A stretch of DNA of 51,083 bases. It comes from VRUE01 sp963807425 (GTDB lineage Bacteria > Actinomycetota > Thermoleophilia > Solirubrobacterales > 70-9). The translations under genes were made by a program, and so were the position numbers. The notes under the pieces were generated by a model, which was not told the DNA's origin, did no database searches, and worked only from the letters and a program-made list of their open reading frames with translations. Location: NCBI GenBank assembly GCA_963807425.1, contig CAWEBZ010000013.1, positions 1-51,083 of the forward strand, in the 5' to 3' direction. This document shows positions 36,614-45,412 of this stretch, piece after piece (the stretch's first letter is position 1; the number at the start of each line of letters is the position of its first letter).

Positions 36614-38374
36614 TTAGCTTGCGGAGTACAGCGCTTCGATCTCGGCTTCGTACTTGCGCTCGATCGGGCGGCGCTTCAGCTTCATCGTCGGGGTCAGCTC
36701 CTCGCCGCCGGGCTGCCACTCGCCCTCCAGCACCTCGAAGCGCTTGATTTGCTCCACCCGCGAGAGGCGCTCGTTTGCGGCGGCCACGGCCCGCGCGACC
36801 TCGGAGGCGAGGGCCGGATCGTCGGGGGAGACGCCGCGCGCAGCGAGGGTTTCGAGGTCGAGGGTGATCAGGGCGACGTTGTAGGGGCGGCGGTCGCCGA
36901 TCGTCACCGCCTGGGCGATCAGCGGCGAGGCGCCCTTCAGCTTCGCCTCGATGTTGGCCGGCGACATGTTCTTGCCGGCCGCGTTGATGATTAGCTCCTT
37001 CTTTCGGTCGACGATCTTGAGGTAGCCCTCCTCGTCGAATTCGCCGACGTCTCCGGTCAGCAGCCAGCCGTCCTCGGTGAACGTCTCCGCGGTCTTCTCG
37101 GGCATGTTGCGGTAGCCCTTCATCACGATCGGGCCACGCACCATCACCTCGCCGTCCTCGGCCAGCTTCACCTCGACGCCCGGCACGGGGGGTCCCACGG
37201 TTCCGACCCGGACCCGGCCGACCGGGTTCAGCGTCGCCACGGCACAGGTCTCCGACATTCCCCAGAGCTCGCAGATCTCGATTCCCATCGCGAGGAAGAA
37301 CTCGAGCACCTCGGGCGGCGTCGGCGCGGCGCCGACCGCGAACCACTCGACCTCGTCGAGGCCGAGCATCGCCCGCACCTTGGAGAAGACCTGCTCGTCG
37401 GCGCGGTCCCATTCGGCCTGCAGCTCGGCGGGTATGTCGCCCTCCATGTAGGCGGCGACACGGCGGCGGCCGATCTCCATCGCCTGCTCGGTCGCCTCGC
37501 GTTTCGCCTCGTCCTGCTCCGCGGCCATGCCGGCCTCCAGCGCCGCCTTGAGCTTCTCCCAGATGCGCGGGACGCCGCCCCAGAGGGTCGGCTTGACCTC
37601 GATCGAGTAGGCGACCATCTGGCGTGGGTCGGGACAGCAGTGCACGCAGGTTGCGTAGACCATTTGGGCATAGAGCTGGGCCCAGCGGTCGGCGATGTGG
37701 GCGCTGGGCAGGAAGGAGATGCTGCGACCGCCCGGGCTGGCGGCGTGCACGCCGTCGCAGGCTCGCCACTCGCTCATCATGTTGGCGTGGGTGAGCTGGA
37801 CGCCCTTCGGCGGTCCCGTGGTACCGGAGGTGTAGATCAGGCAGAGCACGTCGTCGGGCTCCACCGCCCGCCAAGCCGCCTCGAAGTCGAACTCCGGGTC
37901 GCCCATCTGCTCGATCTCTTCCAGCGAGATCGTGCCCTCGGGAGCCTCGCCGTCGATCACGACCACGTGCTCGAGGCTGCCGACCCGCTCGCGCGCCTCC
38001 AGCACCCGGTCGAGGAAGGCCTGCTCGGTGACGATCACCCGGTTGGCCGCATCGGCGACCACGTACTCGATCTGCTCGGGCGAGGAGGTGTTGTAGAGCG
38101 AGAAGCAGGTCGCGCCGAGGTGCATCGCCGCGCAGTCGGTGAGGTGGAGGGCGGGCCGGTTGACCAGCATGAACCCGACCGTGTCACCGTGGCCGACGCC
38201 CAGGGCCGCGAAGCCCGCCGCACGCCGTCGCACGATTTCGGCGTATTCCCCGAAGCTCGCCTCGTAATCCGTGTCCTTGAACCGCAGCGCCGGGCTATCG
38301 GCCCACTCGACCGCGGTGATCTGAAACGCCTCGCACATCGTCGAAGCTGACAACGCACGCGGCCGGTCGTTCAT
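36614..38374 (-). CDS. fadD: Long-chain fatty-acid-CoA ligase (AMP-forming)
   Basis: 586 residues. IYTSGTTGPPKGVQLTH (about 190-206) is the phosphate-binding loop of the adenylate-forming family, ELWGMSETC the adenine site, DGWLLTGDVGEFDEEGYLKI the A8/hinge region, and IINAAGKNMSPANIEAKLKG carries the C-terminal Lys loop. Its layout, with GGVPRIWEKLKA, is that of long-chain acyl-CoA synthetases (FadD15/ACSL type) that activate fatty acids with ATP. TATCGT 8 nt before ATG 38374 gives a leaderless start. The AEC permease gene follows after 53 nt and is likely in the same transcript. Confidence 0.92.
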   Translation of the reverse strand: MNDRPRALSASTMCEAFQITAVEWADSPALRFKDTDYEASFGEYAEIVRRRAAGFAALGVGHGDTVGFMLVNRPALHLTDCAAMHLGATCFSLYNTSSPEQIEYVVADAANRVIVTEQAFLDRVLEARERVGSLEHVVVIDGEAPEGTISLEEIEQMGDPEFDFEAAWRAVEPDDVLCLIYTSGTTGPPKGVQLTHANMMSEWRACDGVHAASPGGRSISFLPSAHIADRWAQLYAQMVYATCVHCCPDPRQMVAYSIEVKPTLWGGVPRIWEKLKAALEAGMAAEQDEAKREATEQAMEIGRRRVAAYMEGDIPAELQAEWDRADEQVFSKVRAMLGLDEVEWFAVGAAPTPPEVLEFFLAMGIEICELWGMSETCAVATLNPVGRVRVGTVGPPVPGVEVKLAEDGEVMVRGPIVMKGYRNMPEKTAETFTEDGWLLTGDVGEFDEEGYLKIVDRKKELIINAAGKNMSPANIEAKLKGASPLIAQAVTIGDRRPYNVALITLDLETLAARGVSPDDPALASEVARAVAAANERLSRVEQIKRFEVLEGEWQPGGEELTPTMKLKRRPIERKYEAEIEALYSAS

Positions 38375-38382
38375 GGCGGATG

Positions 38383-38388
38383 ACGATA
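38383..38388 (-). promoter_or_regulatory. Leaderless -10 for fadD
   Basis: TATCGT on the minus strand ends 8 nt before the ATG at 38374. Confidence 0.5.
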
Positions 38389-38417
38389 CAGCCCGAATCT
38401 CTTCCGGGCAGGAACGG

Positions 38418-38981
38418 TCAACGCCGCCAGAAGTAACGCTTGATGCGACGATCGGGCAGGTACCAGATCACCTTGTGCCACCCGACGATTCCACTGGTGA
38501 CCTTGTTGACGTAGAGAACGCCGGCAAGGGCGACTTGTTCCTGGCTGCAGAGCTGGCGGCCGGTTGGAAATACGACGCAGACCGCGTAGACGACTTCATC
38601 GGAGCTGCGGAGAAAGGCGCCGACTTTTGAACGGTGCGGGCATTCGCGCGCTGGGCGGGCGCGTTCGGAGAGTCCGCAGGCAATGTAAGCGTTGTAGTGA
38701 GGCGGTTCGGGTTCCACGGTGGGCGCCGGAGGCGCCGGAGGGAGTGGTGGAACGGTCGGATAGGCGTACGAGCAAGGGCAAGGGAGGCTCTCGCAGGCGG
38801 TGCCGTCGTTGTCGCCGTCGAGGTTGTAGGGATCGCCGGCCAGGAGATACCGCTGAGCTTCGGCCTGGGTAGAGAAATCCGCGCAGTCGTAGTCGAGAGC
38901 GTGAGCGCTGGGGGGCGCTGGGAGCGCCGCTACAGCGAGGAGGCCGCAAGCGACCATGACGCTCAAAGCAAATCGTTTGAT
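38418..38981 (-). CDS. Secreted Excalibur calcium-binding domain protein
   Basis: 187 residues if it begins at an ATC (38979-38981), 182 from TTG 38966. IKRFALSVMVACGLLAVAAL with PAPPSAHA is a signal peptide. DYDCADFSTQAEAQRYL then DPYNLDGDNDGTACESLPC is the Excalibur motif with a DxDxDG calcium loop between two Cys. A Pro-rich linker (PPLPPAPPAPTVEPEPP) follows, then a C-terminal domain with four Cys and many aromatic residues. The basic n-region KR needs the upstream start. TAGGCT at 38988-38993 lies exactly 6 nt before the ATC, as for other leaderless genes here. Role unknown; extracellular. Confidence 0.7.
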   Translation of the reverse strand: MKRFALSVMVACGLLAVAALPAPPSAHALDYDCADFSTQAEAQRYLLAGDPYNLDGDNDGTACESLPCPCSYAYPTVPPLPPAPPAPTVEPEPPHYNAYIACGLSERARPARECPHRSKVGAFLRSSDEVVYAVCVVFPTGRQLCSQEQVALAGVLYVNKVTSGIVGWHKVIWYLPDRRIKRYFWRR

Positions 38982-38987
38982 CGCGGA

Positions 38988-38993
38988 AGCCTA
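38988..38993 (-). promoter_or_regulatory. Leaderless -10 pointing to an ATC start (Excalibur gene)
   Basis: TAGGCT on the minus strand ends 6 nt before ATC 38981-38979, the same spacing seen at ATG and GTG starts elsewhere in the window. Confidence 0.4.
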
Positions 38994-39021
38994 ACCGCTT
39001 TGGGTATCTAAGCGTCTGATC

Positions 39022-40521
39022 TCAGAACAGCGAGGCGCCAGCGTGTTCGGCGAACTCGACCAGCGGCTGAGGGATGACGCCGAAGAAGATCGTCGCGGCG
39101 GCGGCGAGCAGGGCAGGGGCGACCAGGTAGATGCGCCTGCCCGCCTCCGGGTCGATCGGGTCGGCCTCGGGTGAGGCGCCCGAGATCGCCGGTGTTGCTG
39201 CGATCGCCTCGCCGCCGGGTCGCATCCACATCGCCGCGACCACCCGCAGGTAGTAGGCGAGCGAGATCATCGTGCCGACCGCGATGAAGACGGCGAGCCA
39301 GGTGTAGCCGCCCTCGACCAGGGCCTCGATCAGGTAGAGCTTGCCGATGAAGCCAGCGGTTGCTGGCAGCCCGGCGAGGCCGAGCATCGAGATCGTCAGC
39401 GGCCAGGCCAGCAGCGGTCGCTCGGCCCCGAGCCCCTCGACCGCGCGGATGTCGTCGCCGTAGGGGGTTTCGCGCTCGCGAGCGACGATTACCGCGAAGG
39501 CGGCAAGGTTCATGAAGGCGTAGGCAGCGAGGTAGAAGACGAGGGCGTTGACGCCGGCCTCGCTGGCGACGACGAGGCCGCCGAGGATGTAGCCGGCCTG
39601 GGCGATGCCGGAGTAGCCGAGCAGCCGCTTCAGCGAGTCCTGGCCGAGGGCGCCGACGTTGCCGATCACGATCGAGATCGCGGCGAGCACGGCGAGCGCC
39701 GGCTGCCACTCGTCCACCTGCGGCGCCAGGGCGACGTCGAAGAAGCGGACGAAGACGGCGAAGGCCGCTGCCTTGGTCGCCACCGCCATGAAGCCGGTGA
39801 TCGGGGTCGGCGCGCCCTGGTAGACGTCGGGCGTCCACTGGTGGAAGGGGGCGATCGAGGTCTTGAAGGCGAGGCCGACGGCGGTCAGCGCGATCCCGAT
39901 CAGGACCAGCGGATCGCCGAGCACTCCCTCTTTGGCGATTCCGCTGGCGATGCCGGCGAAGTCGGTCGAGCCCGAGCCGCCGTAGACGAAGGCCATCCCG
40001 TAGAGCAGCGTCGCCGAGCCGAGCGAGCCGACGATCAGGTACTTGAGGCCGGACTCGAGTGAGCTCTCGCGCCGCAGGTTGCCGGCGCAGAGCACGTAGA
40101 GCGGGATCGAGAGGGTCTCGATCGCGACGAAGAAGGAGACCAGGTTCGTCGCCTGGGCGAGCAGGACCATGCCGAGCACCGAGCCGAGCAGCAGCGTGTG
40201 GTACTCGCCCGAGCCGACCTGCTCGGCCGCCGGCTCGCGCAGCGAGAAGAGCACCGCGAAGGCGGCGGTCATGATCGCGATCAGCGAGATCGAGATCGCC
40301 AGGTCGTCGAGCCGAAGAGCACCGGCGACGAGGTCGGTCGCGTCGCCCCACTGCCAGATCAGCAGCCCGGCTGCACTGCCGAGTGTCAGCAGGGTCAGGC
40401 CTGGCGCCATCCGCTGCACCGGCTTGAAGACGGAGCTGAGGAGGACGATGCAGAGGCCGACCGTGAGGGCGATTATCGGCGAGAGCGCCGCGTAGTCGAG
40501 CTCGGGGGCGTTGAAGTTCAC
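39022..40521 (-). CDS. nuoN: NADH-quinone oxidoreductase subunit N
   Basis: 499 residues, a proton-pumping antiporter-like membrane subunit of complex I. ESGLKYLIVGSLGSATLLYG is the conserved helix pair, IGIALTAVGLAFKTSIAPFH with QWTPDVYQGAPTPITGF contains the key Lys (FKTSIAPFH) and the discontinuous helix, and KRLLGYSGIAQAGYILGGLV a second Lys helix. It ends with EFAEHAGASLF. The GTG start overlaps the nuoM stop (GTGA). It is the last gene of the operon; the Excalibur gene starts 41-56 nt beyond it. Confidence 0.93.
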   Translation of the reverse strand: MNFNAPELDYAALSPIIALTVGLCIVLLSSVFKPVQRMAPGLTLLTLGSAAGLLIWQWGDATDLVAGALRLDDLAISISLIAIMTAAFAVLFSLREPAAEQVGSGEYHTLLLGSVLGMVLLAQATNLVSFFVAIETLSIPLYVLCAGNLRRESSLESGLKYLIVGSLGSATLLYGMAFVYGGSGSTDFAGIASGIAKEGVLGDPLVLIGIALTAVGLAFKTSIAPFHQWTPDVYQGAPTPITGFMAVATKAAAFAVFVRFFDVALAPQVDEWQPALAVLAAISIVIGNVGALGQDSLKRLLGYSGIAQAGYILGGLVVASEAGVNALVFYLAAYAFMNLAAFAVIVARERETPYGDDIRAVEGLGAERPLLAWPLTISMLGLAGLPATAGFIGKLYLIEALVEGGYTWLAVFIAVGTMISLAYYLRVVAAMWMRPGGEAIAATPAISGASPEADPIDPEAGRRIYLVAPALLAAAATIFFGVIPQPLVEFAEHAGASLF

Positions 40522-42008
40522 TTTCTCACCAGGGTTCCAGGGGCGGGATCTTCGACCGCGCCGACCGCTGCCCGCACAGAGCGGTCGGTCCGCTCGAGGA
40601 TCAGCTGTGGGTAGAGAGCCAGGCCGAGGATGCAAAGCACCAGCGGCACCAGTACGAGGCCGTCGCGGAGGCCGATCTCACGCGATTCGATCTCATCTGG
40701 CTTGCGGTTGTGCATTGTCCGCTGGTAGAGCCTCAGCGCGTAGTAGGCGGACATCGCGACGCCGGAGATGGCGACGCAGGCGAAGACGATCTTCGAGTCG
40801 AAGAGGCCGTTGAGGATGTAGAACTCGCCGATGAAGTTGGCCGATCCCGGCATTGCCAGGGTCGCCAGGGTGACGATCAGGAAAAGCGCGGCCAGCACCG
40901 GCGCCTTCATCGCCATGCCGCCCATCTCGGTCAGATCCTCGCTGCCGCTGCGCTCGGCGAGCAGCGCGACGATGACGAAGAGCGGCGCGACGACGAGGCC
41001 GTGGTTGACCATCTGCAGAACCGCGCCGTCGGCCCCGTCGGCAGACAGCGCGAAGATGCCGGCGGTGATGAAGCCGAGCTGCGCGACCGAGGAGTAGCCG
41101 GCGACCAAGCGCACGTTGGTCTGGGTGAAGGCCATCACCGAGCCGTAGAGGATCGAGGCCAGGGCGATCACCAGGATCACCTCCTGAAATTCCACCGTGG
41201 CGCTGGGGAAGAGCGGCAGCACGACCTTGAGGAAGCCGTAGGCCCCGACCTTCGCCAGCACCCCGGAGAAGACCGCCAGCGCCGGCAGCGGCGCGGCGCG
41301 GTAGGCGTCCGGCATCCAGCCGTGGAGGAGGAAGGCGGGCATCTTGACCAGGAAGGCGGCGGCGAAGAACCAGAAGATCCAGCGCTGGCTGCCCTCGCCG
41401 AGCGGCTGCCGCGCTAGCTCGGCGATCGAGAAGGTGACGTCGCCACCGTCGGCGGCGATGATCCCCGTCGCGATCGCCGCGACCAGCATCAGCAGCGAGC
41501 CGATCAGCGTGTAGACGATCATCTTCAGCGTCGCCGCGGAGGCGGTGGGCCCGTCCTCGCGGTCGCTTCCCCAGGCACCGAAGAGGAAGTAGAACGGCAC
41601 CAGCATCAGGTCGAAGAAGAGGACGAAGAGCAGCAGGTCCTGAGCGAGGAAGGCACCCAGGGTGGCGGTCTCGCCAAGCAGCATCATCAGGAAGAAGAGA
41701 TGGGGACGCTCCTGCTCGCGGAACGCCGCGAACGCCGTTCCCGCGGTCCAGAGCACCGTCGTCAGGAGGATCAGGAAGAGGTTGAGGCCGTCGATCCCAA
41801 GGCTGTAGTCGACCCCCAGGCCGGGGATCCACTCGACGTCGACGGTGTCCTGCAGGCCGGCGCCGGAGTCGAAGCCGAAGACCATCGAGATCGCCAGTCC
41901 CAGCGTCACCGCGGTGCCCAGCGTCGCCCACCAGCCGGTCAAGCGCTGCGGCAGGAATAGGCCGACGAGGCCGAAGGCGAGCGGTGTCCAGAGCAGCGAG
42001 TTGGTCAT
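40518..42008 (-). CDS. nuoM: NADH-quinone oxidoreductase subunit M
   Basis: 496 residues, a proton-pumping antiporter-like subunit. VDYSLGIDGLNLFLILLTTV is the opening subunit-M motif, LMLVPFYFLFGAWGSDRED carries the conserved Glu/Asp region, FAAAFLVKMPAFLLHGWMPD the transport Lys and HGWxPDAY, and VAGYSSVAQLGFITAGIFAL the second Lys helix analogue. ATG 42008 overlaps the nuoL stop (ATGA), and the stop overlaps nuoN. Confidence 0.94.
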   Translation of the reverse strand: MTNSLLWTPLAFGLVGLFLPQRLTGWWATLGTAVTLGLAISMVFGFDSGAGLQDTVDVEWIPGLGVDYSLGIDGLNLFLILLTTVLWTAGTAFAAFREQERPHLFFLMMLLGETATLGAFLAQDLLLFVLFFDLMLVPFYFLFGAWGSDREDGPTASAATLKMIVYTLIGSLLMLVAAIATGIIAADGGDVTFSIAELARQPLGEGSQRWIFWFFAAAFLVKMPAFLLHGWMPDAYRAAPLPALAVFSGVLAKVGAYGFLKVVLPLFPSATVEFQEVILVIALASILYGSVMAFTQTNVRLVAGYSSVAQLGFITAGIFALSADGADGAVLQMVNHGLVVAPLFVIVALLAERSGSEDLTEMGGMAMKAPVLAALFLIVTLATLAMPGSANFIGEFYILNGLFDSKIVFACVAISGVAMSAYYALRLYQRTMHNRKPDEIESREIGLRDGLVLVPLVLCILGLALYPQLILERTDRSVRAAVGAVEDPAPGTLVRK

Positions 42009-44014
42009 GAGCTGCTCAGCAGGAAGTAGAGGGCGAGGCCGGCGAAGCCGCCGATCAGCAACAGGGCATAGCTACGGACGAAGCCGCTCTGCACGAGGCG
42101 GACGATGCGTCCGCTGCCGCCGACCACGTCCTCGGTGCCGCTGACGAGCCCGTCGACGACCAGCCGCTCGAAAGTGCGGTTGGCGAAGCGGCCAATCGCC
42201 AGCGCCGGCCTGACGATCAGCAGGTCGATCAGCTCGTCGAAGTACCACTTGTTGACGAAGAGGGTGTAGAGGGGCCGCAGGCGCTGGATCAGCATCGCCG
42301 GGGCCGCGGGCTGGGCGACGTAGAAGAAGTAGGCGATGAAGATGCCGAAGATCGCGATCGCCCCGCCGATCCCGAGGCCCTCCCAGTCGGCGGCGATCGA
42401 GGGGTGGATCTCACTCAGCGGCGAGTCGGCGAAGACCGGCTCGAGGAAGTGGCCGATCACGTCGTCGACGCCGGGGATCTGGACCAGTCCGCCGACGAGA
42501 GCGAGGAAGGCGAGCACGCCCATCGCGGTCTTCATCGGCCAGGACTGCTCGGCGATGTGGTGCTCGGCGCCGGGGAAGCCGACGTCGGTGTCCTCCGCTT
42601 CGCCGGTCGCCGGGTTGCGCGGCGGCTCGTGGGCGACGTGGCCGGTGTCGATCAGCTCCTGCGCCTCCTTGCAGGGACGGCCGGGAAGGACGCGGAAGAT
42701 CAGGCGGAAGGTGTAGACGGCGGTCAGGAGGGCGCCGACGTATCCGAGCACGGTGAAGATCAGGTACATGTCGCCGCGGGCGGCGGCGTAGGCGAGGATC
42801 TCGTCCTTGGAGAAGAAGCCCGAGGTGCCGGGAAAGGCGGCAAGCGCCAGGCCGCCGCAGAGCATCGTGATCGAGGTGAAGCGCATCGCCTTGGCGAAGC
42901 CGCTCATCTTGTCGATGTTCTGCTCGTTCGCCATCGCGGCGATGATCGAGCCGGCCGCCATGAAGAGCAGCGCCTTGAAAAAGGCGTGCGTCATCAGGTG
43001 GAACATGCCGGCGCTGTAGGCGCCGATCGAGACGCCGACGACCATGTAGCCGATCTGGCTCATCGTCGAGTAGGCGATCGCCCGCTTCAGGTCGGTCATC
43101 ACCAGGGCGATCGTGCCGGCGACCAGCAGCGTCGCCAGGCCGACGAAGGCGGCGATGTCGGCGGCGGTCGGGGCGAGGACGAAGAGTGTGTGGGTACGGG
43201 CGATCAGATAGACGCCGGCGGTGACCATCGTCGCCGCGTGAATCAGCGAGGAGACCGGGGTCGGCCCCTCCATCGCGTCCGGCAGCCAGGTGTGGAAGGG
43301 CAGCTGCGCCGACTTGGCGAAGGCGCCGACCAGCAGCAGCAGGCAGATCGCCGTCACCGTCCATTCGTTGGTCGAGAAGACCTCGGGCGCCTTGGCGAAG
43401 ACCGTCCCGTAGTCGAAGCTGCCCAGCTCGCGGAAGATCAGGAAGGCGGCCAGGACCAGACCTATATCGCCGACGACGTTGATCACGAAGGCCTTCATCC
43501 CCGCCTTGGTCGCCGTTTCCCGCCGGTACCAGAAGCTGATCAGCGCGTAGGACGCGTAGCCGACGAAGGCCCAGCCGACGATCAAGAGGACGAAGTTGCC
43601 GGCGAGGACCAGCAGCAGCATCGAGAAGACGAAGAAGTTGAGGTAGCTGAAGAAGCGGTGGTAGCCCTCGTCCGACTGCATGTAGCCGAACGAGTAGAGG
43701 TGGATCAGGGTCGAGACGCCGGTGACGACGAGGACCATGAAGATCGAGAGCGGGTCGACGAAGATCCCGAGCTTGATGTCGAGGCCGGCGGCGCTGGCGT
43801 AGTCCCAAAGCGAGGAGGCGTGGTAGCGCGCCTCGGGGTGGTCGCCGAGCAGGCTGAGGAGCGCCGCGATCCCGCAGGCGAAGGAGAGCGCGATCGCCGC
43901 TGTGCCGAGGATGCCGGCTGCCTTGGCCGAGATCGTGCGGTAGCCGAGCCCGATCGCGATCGAGCCGAGCAGCGGGAAGAGCAGGACCAGCCAGGCCCAG
44001 GCGGTGGCGCTCAT
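42005..44014 (-). CDS. nuoL: NADH-quinone oxidoreductase subunit L
   Basis: 669 residues, the largest antiporter-like subunit. LDIKLGIFVDPLSIFMVLVV (around 80), FVGYASYALISFWYRRETA, GAFAKSAQLPFHTWLPDAME with the key Lys and the HTWLPDAM motif, LVAGTIALVMTDLKRAIAYS and TMSQIGYMVVG, and AHAFFKALLFMAAGS form the NuoL core. The long C-terminal part with the amphipathic lateral helix is present: SLYTLFVNKWYFDELID-like (RPLYTLFVNKWYFDELIDLL), then transmembrane ends. The ATG start overlaps the nuoK stop (ATGA). Between the antiporter core and lateral helix is an acidic loop rich in His and Glu. Confidence 0.94.
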   Translation of the reverse strand: MSATAWAWLVLLFPLLGSIAIGLGYRTISAKAAGILGTAAIALSFACGIAALLSLLGDHPEARYHASSLWDYASAAGLDIKLGIFVDPLSIFMVLVVTGVSTLIHLYSFGYMQSDEGYHRFFSYLNFFVFSMLLLVLAGNFVLLIVGWAFVGYASYALISFWYRRETATKAGMKAFVINVVGDIGLVLAAFLIFRELGSFDYGTVFAKAPEVFSTNEWTVTAICLLLLVGAFAKSAQLPFHTWLPDAMEGPTPVSSLIHAATMVTAGVYLIARTHTLFVLAPTAADIAAFVGLATLLVAGTIALVMTDLKRAIAYSTMSQIGYMVVGVSIGAYSAGMFHLMTHAFFKALLFMAAGSIIAAMANEQNIDKMSGFAKAMRFTSITMLCGGLALAAFPGTSGFFSKDEILAYAAARGDMYLIFTVLGYVGALLTAVYTFRLIFRVLPGRPCKEAQELIDTGHVAHEPPRNPATGEAEDTDVGFPGAEHHIAEQSWPMKTAMGVLAFLALVGGLVQIPGVDDVIGHFLEPVFADSPLSEIHPSIAADWEGLGIGGAIAIFGIFIAYFFYVAQPAAPAMLIQRLRPLYTLFVNKWYFDELIDLLIVRPALAIGRFANRTFERLVVDGLVSGTEDVVGGSGRIVRLVQSGFVRSYALLLIGGFAGLALYFLLSSS

Positions 44015-44310
44015 CCGCGCAGCTCCCGCAGCTCGTCGACGTTGAGCGGCAGCTTGCGGCGGAAGATCGCGACGATCAGGCCGAGCCCGATCACGACCTC
44101 ACAGGCGGCGACGACCATCACCACCAGGGCGAATATCTGCCCCTCCTGGTTGCCGACCATGCGGCTGAAGGCGACCAGCGCCAGGTTGCCCGCGTTGAGC
44201 ATCAGCTCGAGGCAGAGCAGGATCACGATCGGGCTGCGCCTTATGAGGATGCCCATTGCGCCTACTGCAAACAGCAGGGAAGAGAGCACGATGTACCACT
44301 CGACGTTCAT
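44011..44310 (-). CDS. nuoK: NADH-quinone oxidoreductase subunit K
   Basis: 99 residues, three membrane helices. MNVEWYIVLSSLLFAVGAMG, then GILIRRSPIVILLCLELMLN with the conserved Glu in the E-L-M helix, and FALVVMVVAACEVVIGLGLI carrying the second Glu. It is the small membrane subunit that couples the proton channel. The ATG overlaps the nuoJ stop as ATGA. The stop overlaps the nuoL ATG. Confidence 0.94.
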   Translation of the reverse strand: MNVEWYIVLSSLLFAVGAMGILIRRSPIVILLCLELMLNAGNLALVAFSRMVGNQEGQIFALVVMVVAACEVVIGLGLIVAIFRRKLPLNVDELRELRG

Positions 44311-44870
44311 GGGGAGGACGGCACCCCCTTCTCACGCTTCGCAGAGTGTTCGGCGGGGGTGCCGTCCTCCCCTTTGCGTCCCGCGAGTACCACGGCGCCC
44401 ACTGCCGCAAGGAGGAGGAGGATGGATGAAGCCTCGAAGGCGATCAGGAATCGTTCTAGGAGCAGACGACCGATCGCTTCGGGATTGCCGAAGCCGGCAC
44501 CGACCTTGGGGCCGTGGGTGCTGAGGGCGAGGAGGGAGGAGCCGAGGACGGCGATCGAGAGCTCGATGAAGAGGGCGGCGCCGAGCAGCGGTGCGAGGAA
44601 GCGCTGGCCTGGGATCGGCTCCCAGGCCGACTCCTGGTCGCCGCCGACGTAGGCGACGACGAAGACGTAGAGGACCATCACCGCGCCGGCATAGACGACG
44701 ACCTGGGCGGCGGCGATGAAGGCCGAGCTGAGCAGGAGGAAGAGGACGGCGAGCGAGAAGAGGTGGACGATCAGCGCCAGCACGCCGTAGAGCGGGTTGC
44801 GCATCGCGACGACCCCGACCGCGCCACCGAGGGCGCCGAGAGCGGCGGCGAAGAACAGGACTGCCTCCAC
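44307..44870 (-). CDS. nuoJ: NADH-quinone oxidoreductase subunit J
   Basis: 187 residues from GTG 44870, which overlaps the nuoI stop (TAGTG). VEAVLFFAAALGALGGAVGV then MRNPLYGVLALIVHLFSLAV is the start of the five-helix subunit; FIAAAQVVVYAGAVMVLYVF with VVAYVGG is the conserved third helix and FEASSILLLLAAVGAVVLAG the last. The charged C-terminal end reads RKGEDGTPAEHSAKREKGVP. It belongs to the membrane arm near the quinone site. Confidence 0.93.
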   Translation of the reverse strand: MEAVLFFAAALGALGGAVGVVAMRNPLYGVLALIVHLFSLAVLFLLLSSAFIAAAQVVVYAGAVMVLYVFVVAYVGGDQESAWEPIPGQRFLAPLLGAALFIELSIAVLGSSLLALSTHGPKVGAGFGNPEAIGRLLLERFLIAFEASSILLLLAAVGAVVLAGRKGEDGTPAEHSAKREKGVPSSP

Positions 44871-45412
44871 TACTCGCCCTCCGCCCGCAGCGGTGTGCGC
44901 TCGATCGGCTCGGCGAGCAGCATCTCCTTGGTGAAGATCAGGTCCGAGCGGTCGTAGTCGGCCATCTCGTAGTCGTGGCCCATCGTGATCGCGTCGAAGG
45001 GGCAGGCGATCTCGCAGTAGCCGCAGAAGATGCAGCGCGAGAGGTTGATCTCGTAGACCGCGGCGTAGCGCTCGCCGGCGGAGACGCGGTCGCCGGGGAT
45101 GTTCTCGGCGGCGACGACGCGGATGCAGTCGGCGGGGCAGGCGGCGGCGCAGAGCGAGCAGCCGACGCACTTCTCGAGGCCGGTGTCCTCGAACTTGTGC
45201 AGCTTGTGGCGGCCGCGGAAGCGCGGGTAGACCGGGGTCTTCTCCTCCGGGTACTGGATCGTCAGCGGCCCCTCGATCAGGCGGGCCATCGTCGTCTTCA
45301 GGCCGCGCAGGGTCTCGCCGAAGGCGCGATAGGCGCCGCCGACGCCGCCAGGCTCGGGACCGCGCTGGACCTCGACCACGTCTTGGTCTTTCAGGTAGGG
45401 GAACTCGGTCAT
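44870..45412 (-). CDS. nuoI: NADH-quinone oxidoreductase subunit I (ferredoxin-type)
   Basis: 180 residues. Two [4Fe-4S] binding motifs, CVGCSLCAAACPADCIRV (about 81-98) and CIFCGYCEIACPFDAIT, carry electrons to the quinone site in the peripheral arm. RFRGRHKLHKFEDTGLEKCV precedes the first. ATG 45412 overlaps the nuoH stop by four bases. Confidence 0.95.
   Translation of the reverse strand: MTEFPYLKDQDVVEVQRGPEPGGVGGAYRAFGETLRGLKTTMARLIEGPLTIQYPEEKTPVYPRFRGRHKLHKFEDTGLEKCVGCSLCAAACPADCIRVVAAENIPGDRVSAGERYAAVYEINLSRCIFCGYCEIACPFDAITMGHDYEMADYDRSDLIFTKEMLLAEPIERTPLRAEGE

Noticed and set aside
42404..44524. A plus-strand open frame of more than 700 codons opposite nuoL/nuoK
   Set aside because: It has the Asp/Gly/Arg-rich, motif-free content of an antisense shadow of GC-rich coding DNA, and the minus strand encodes clear complex I subunits.
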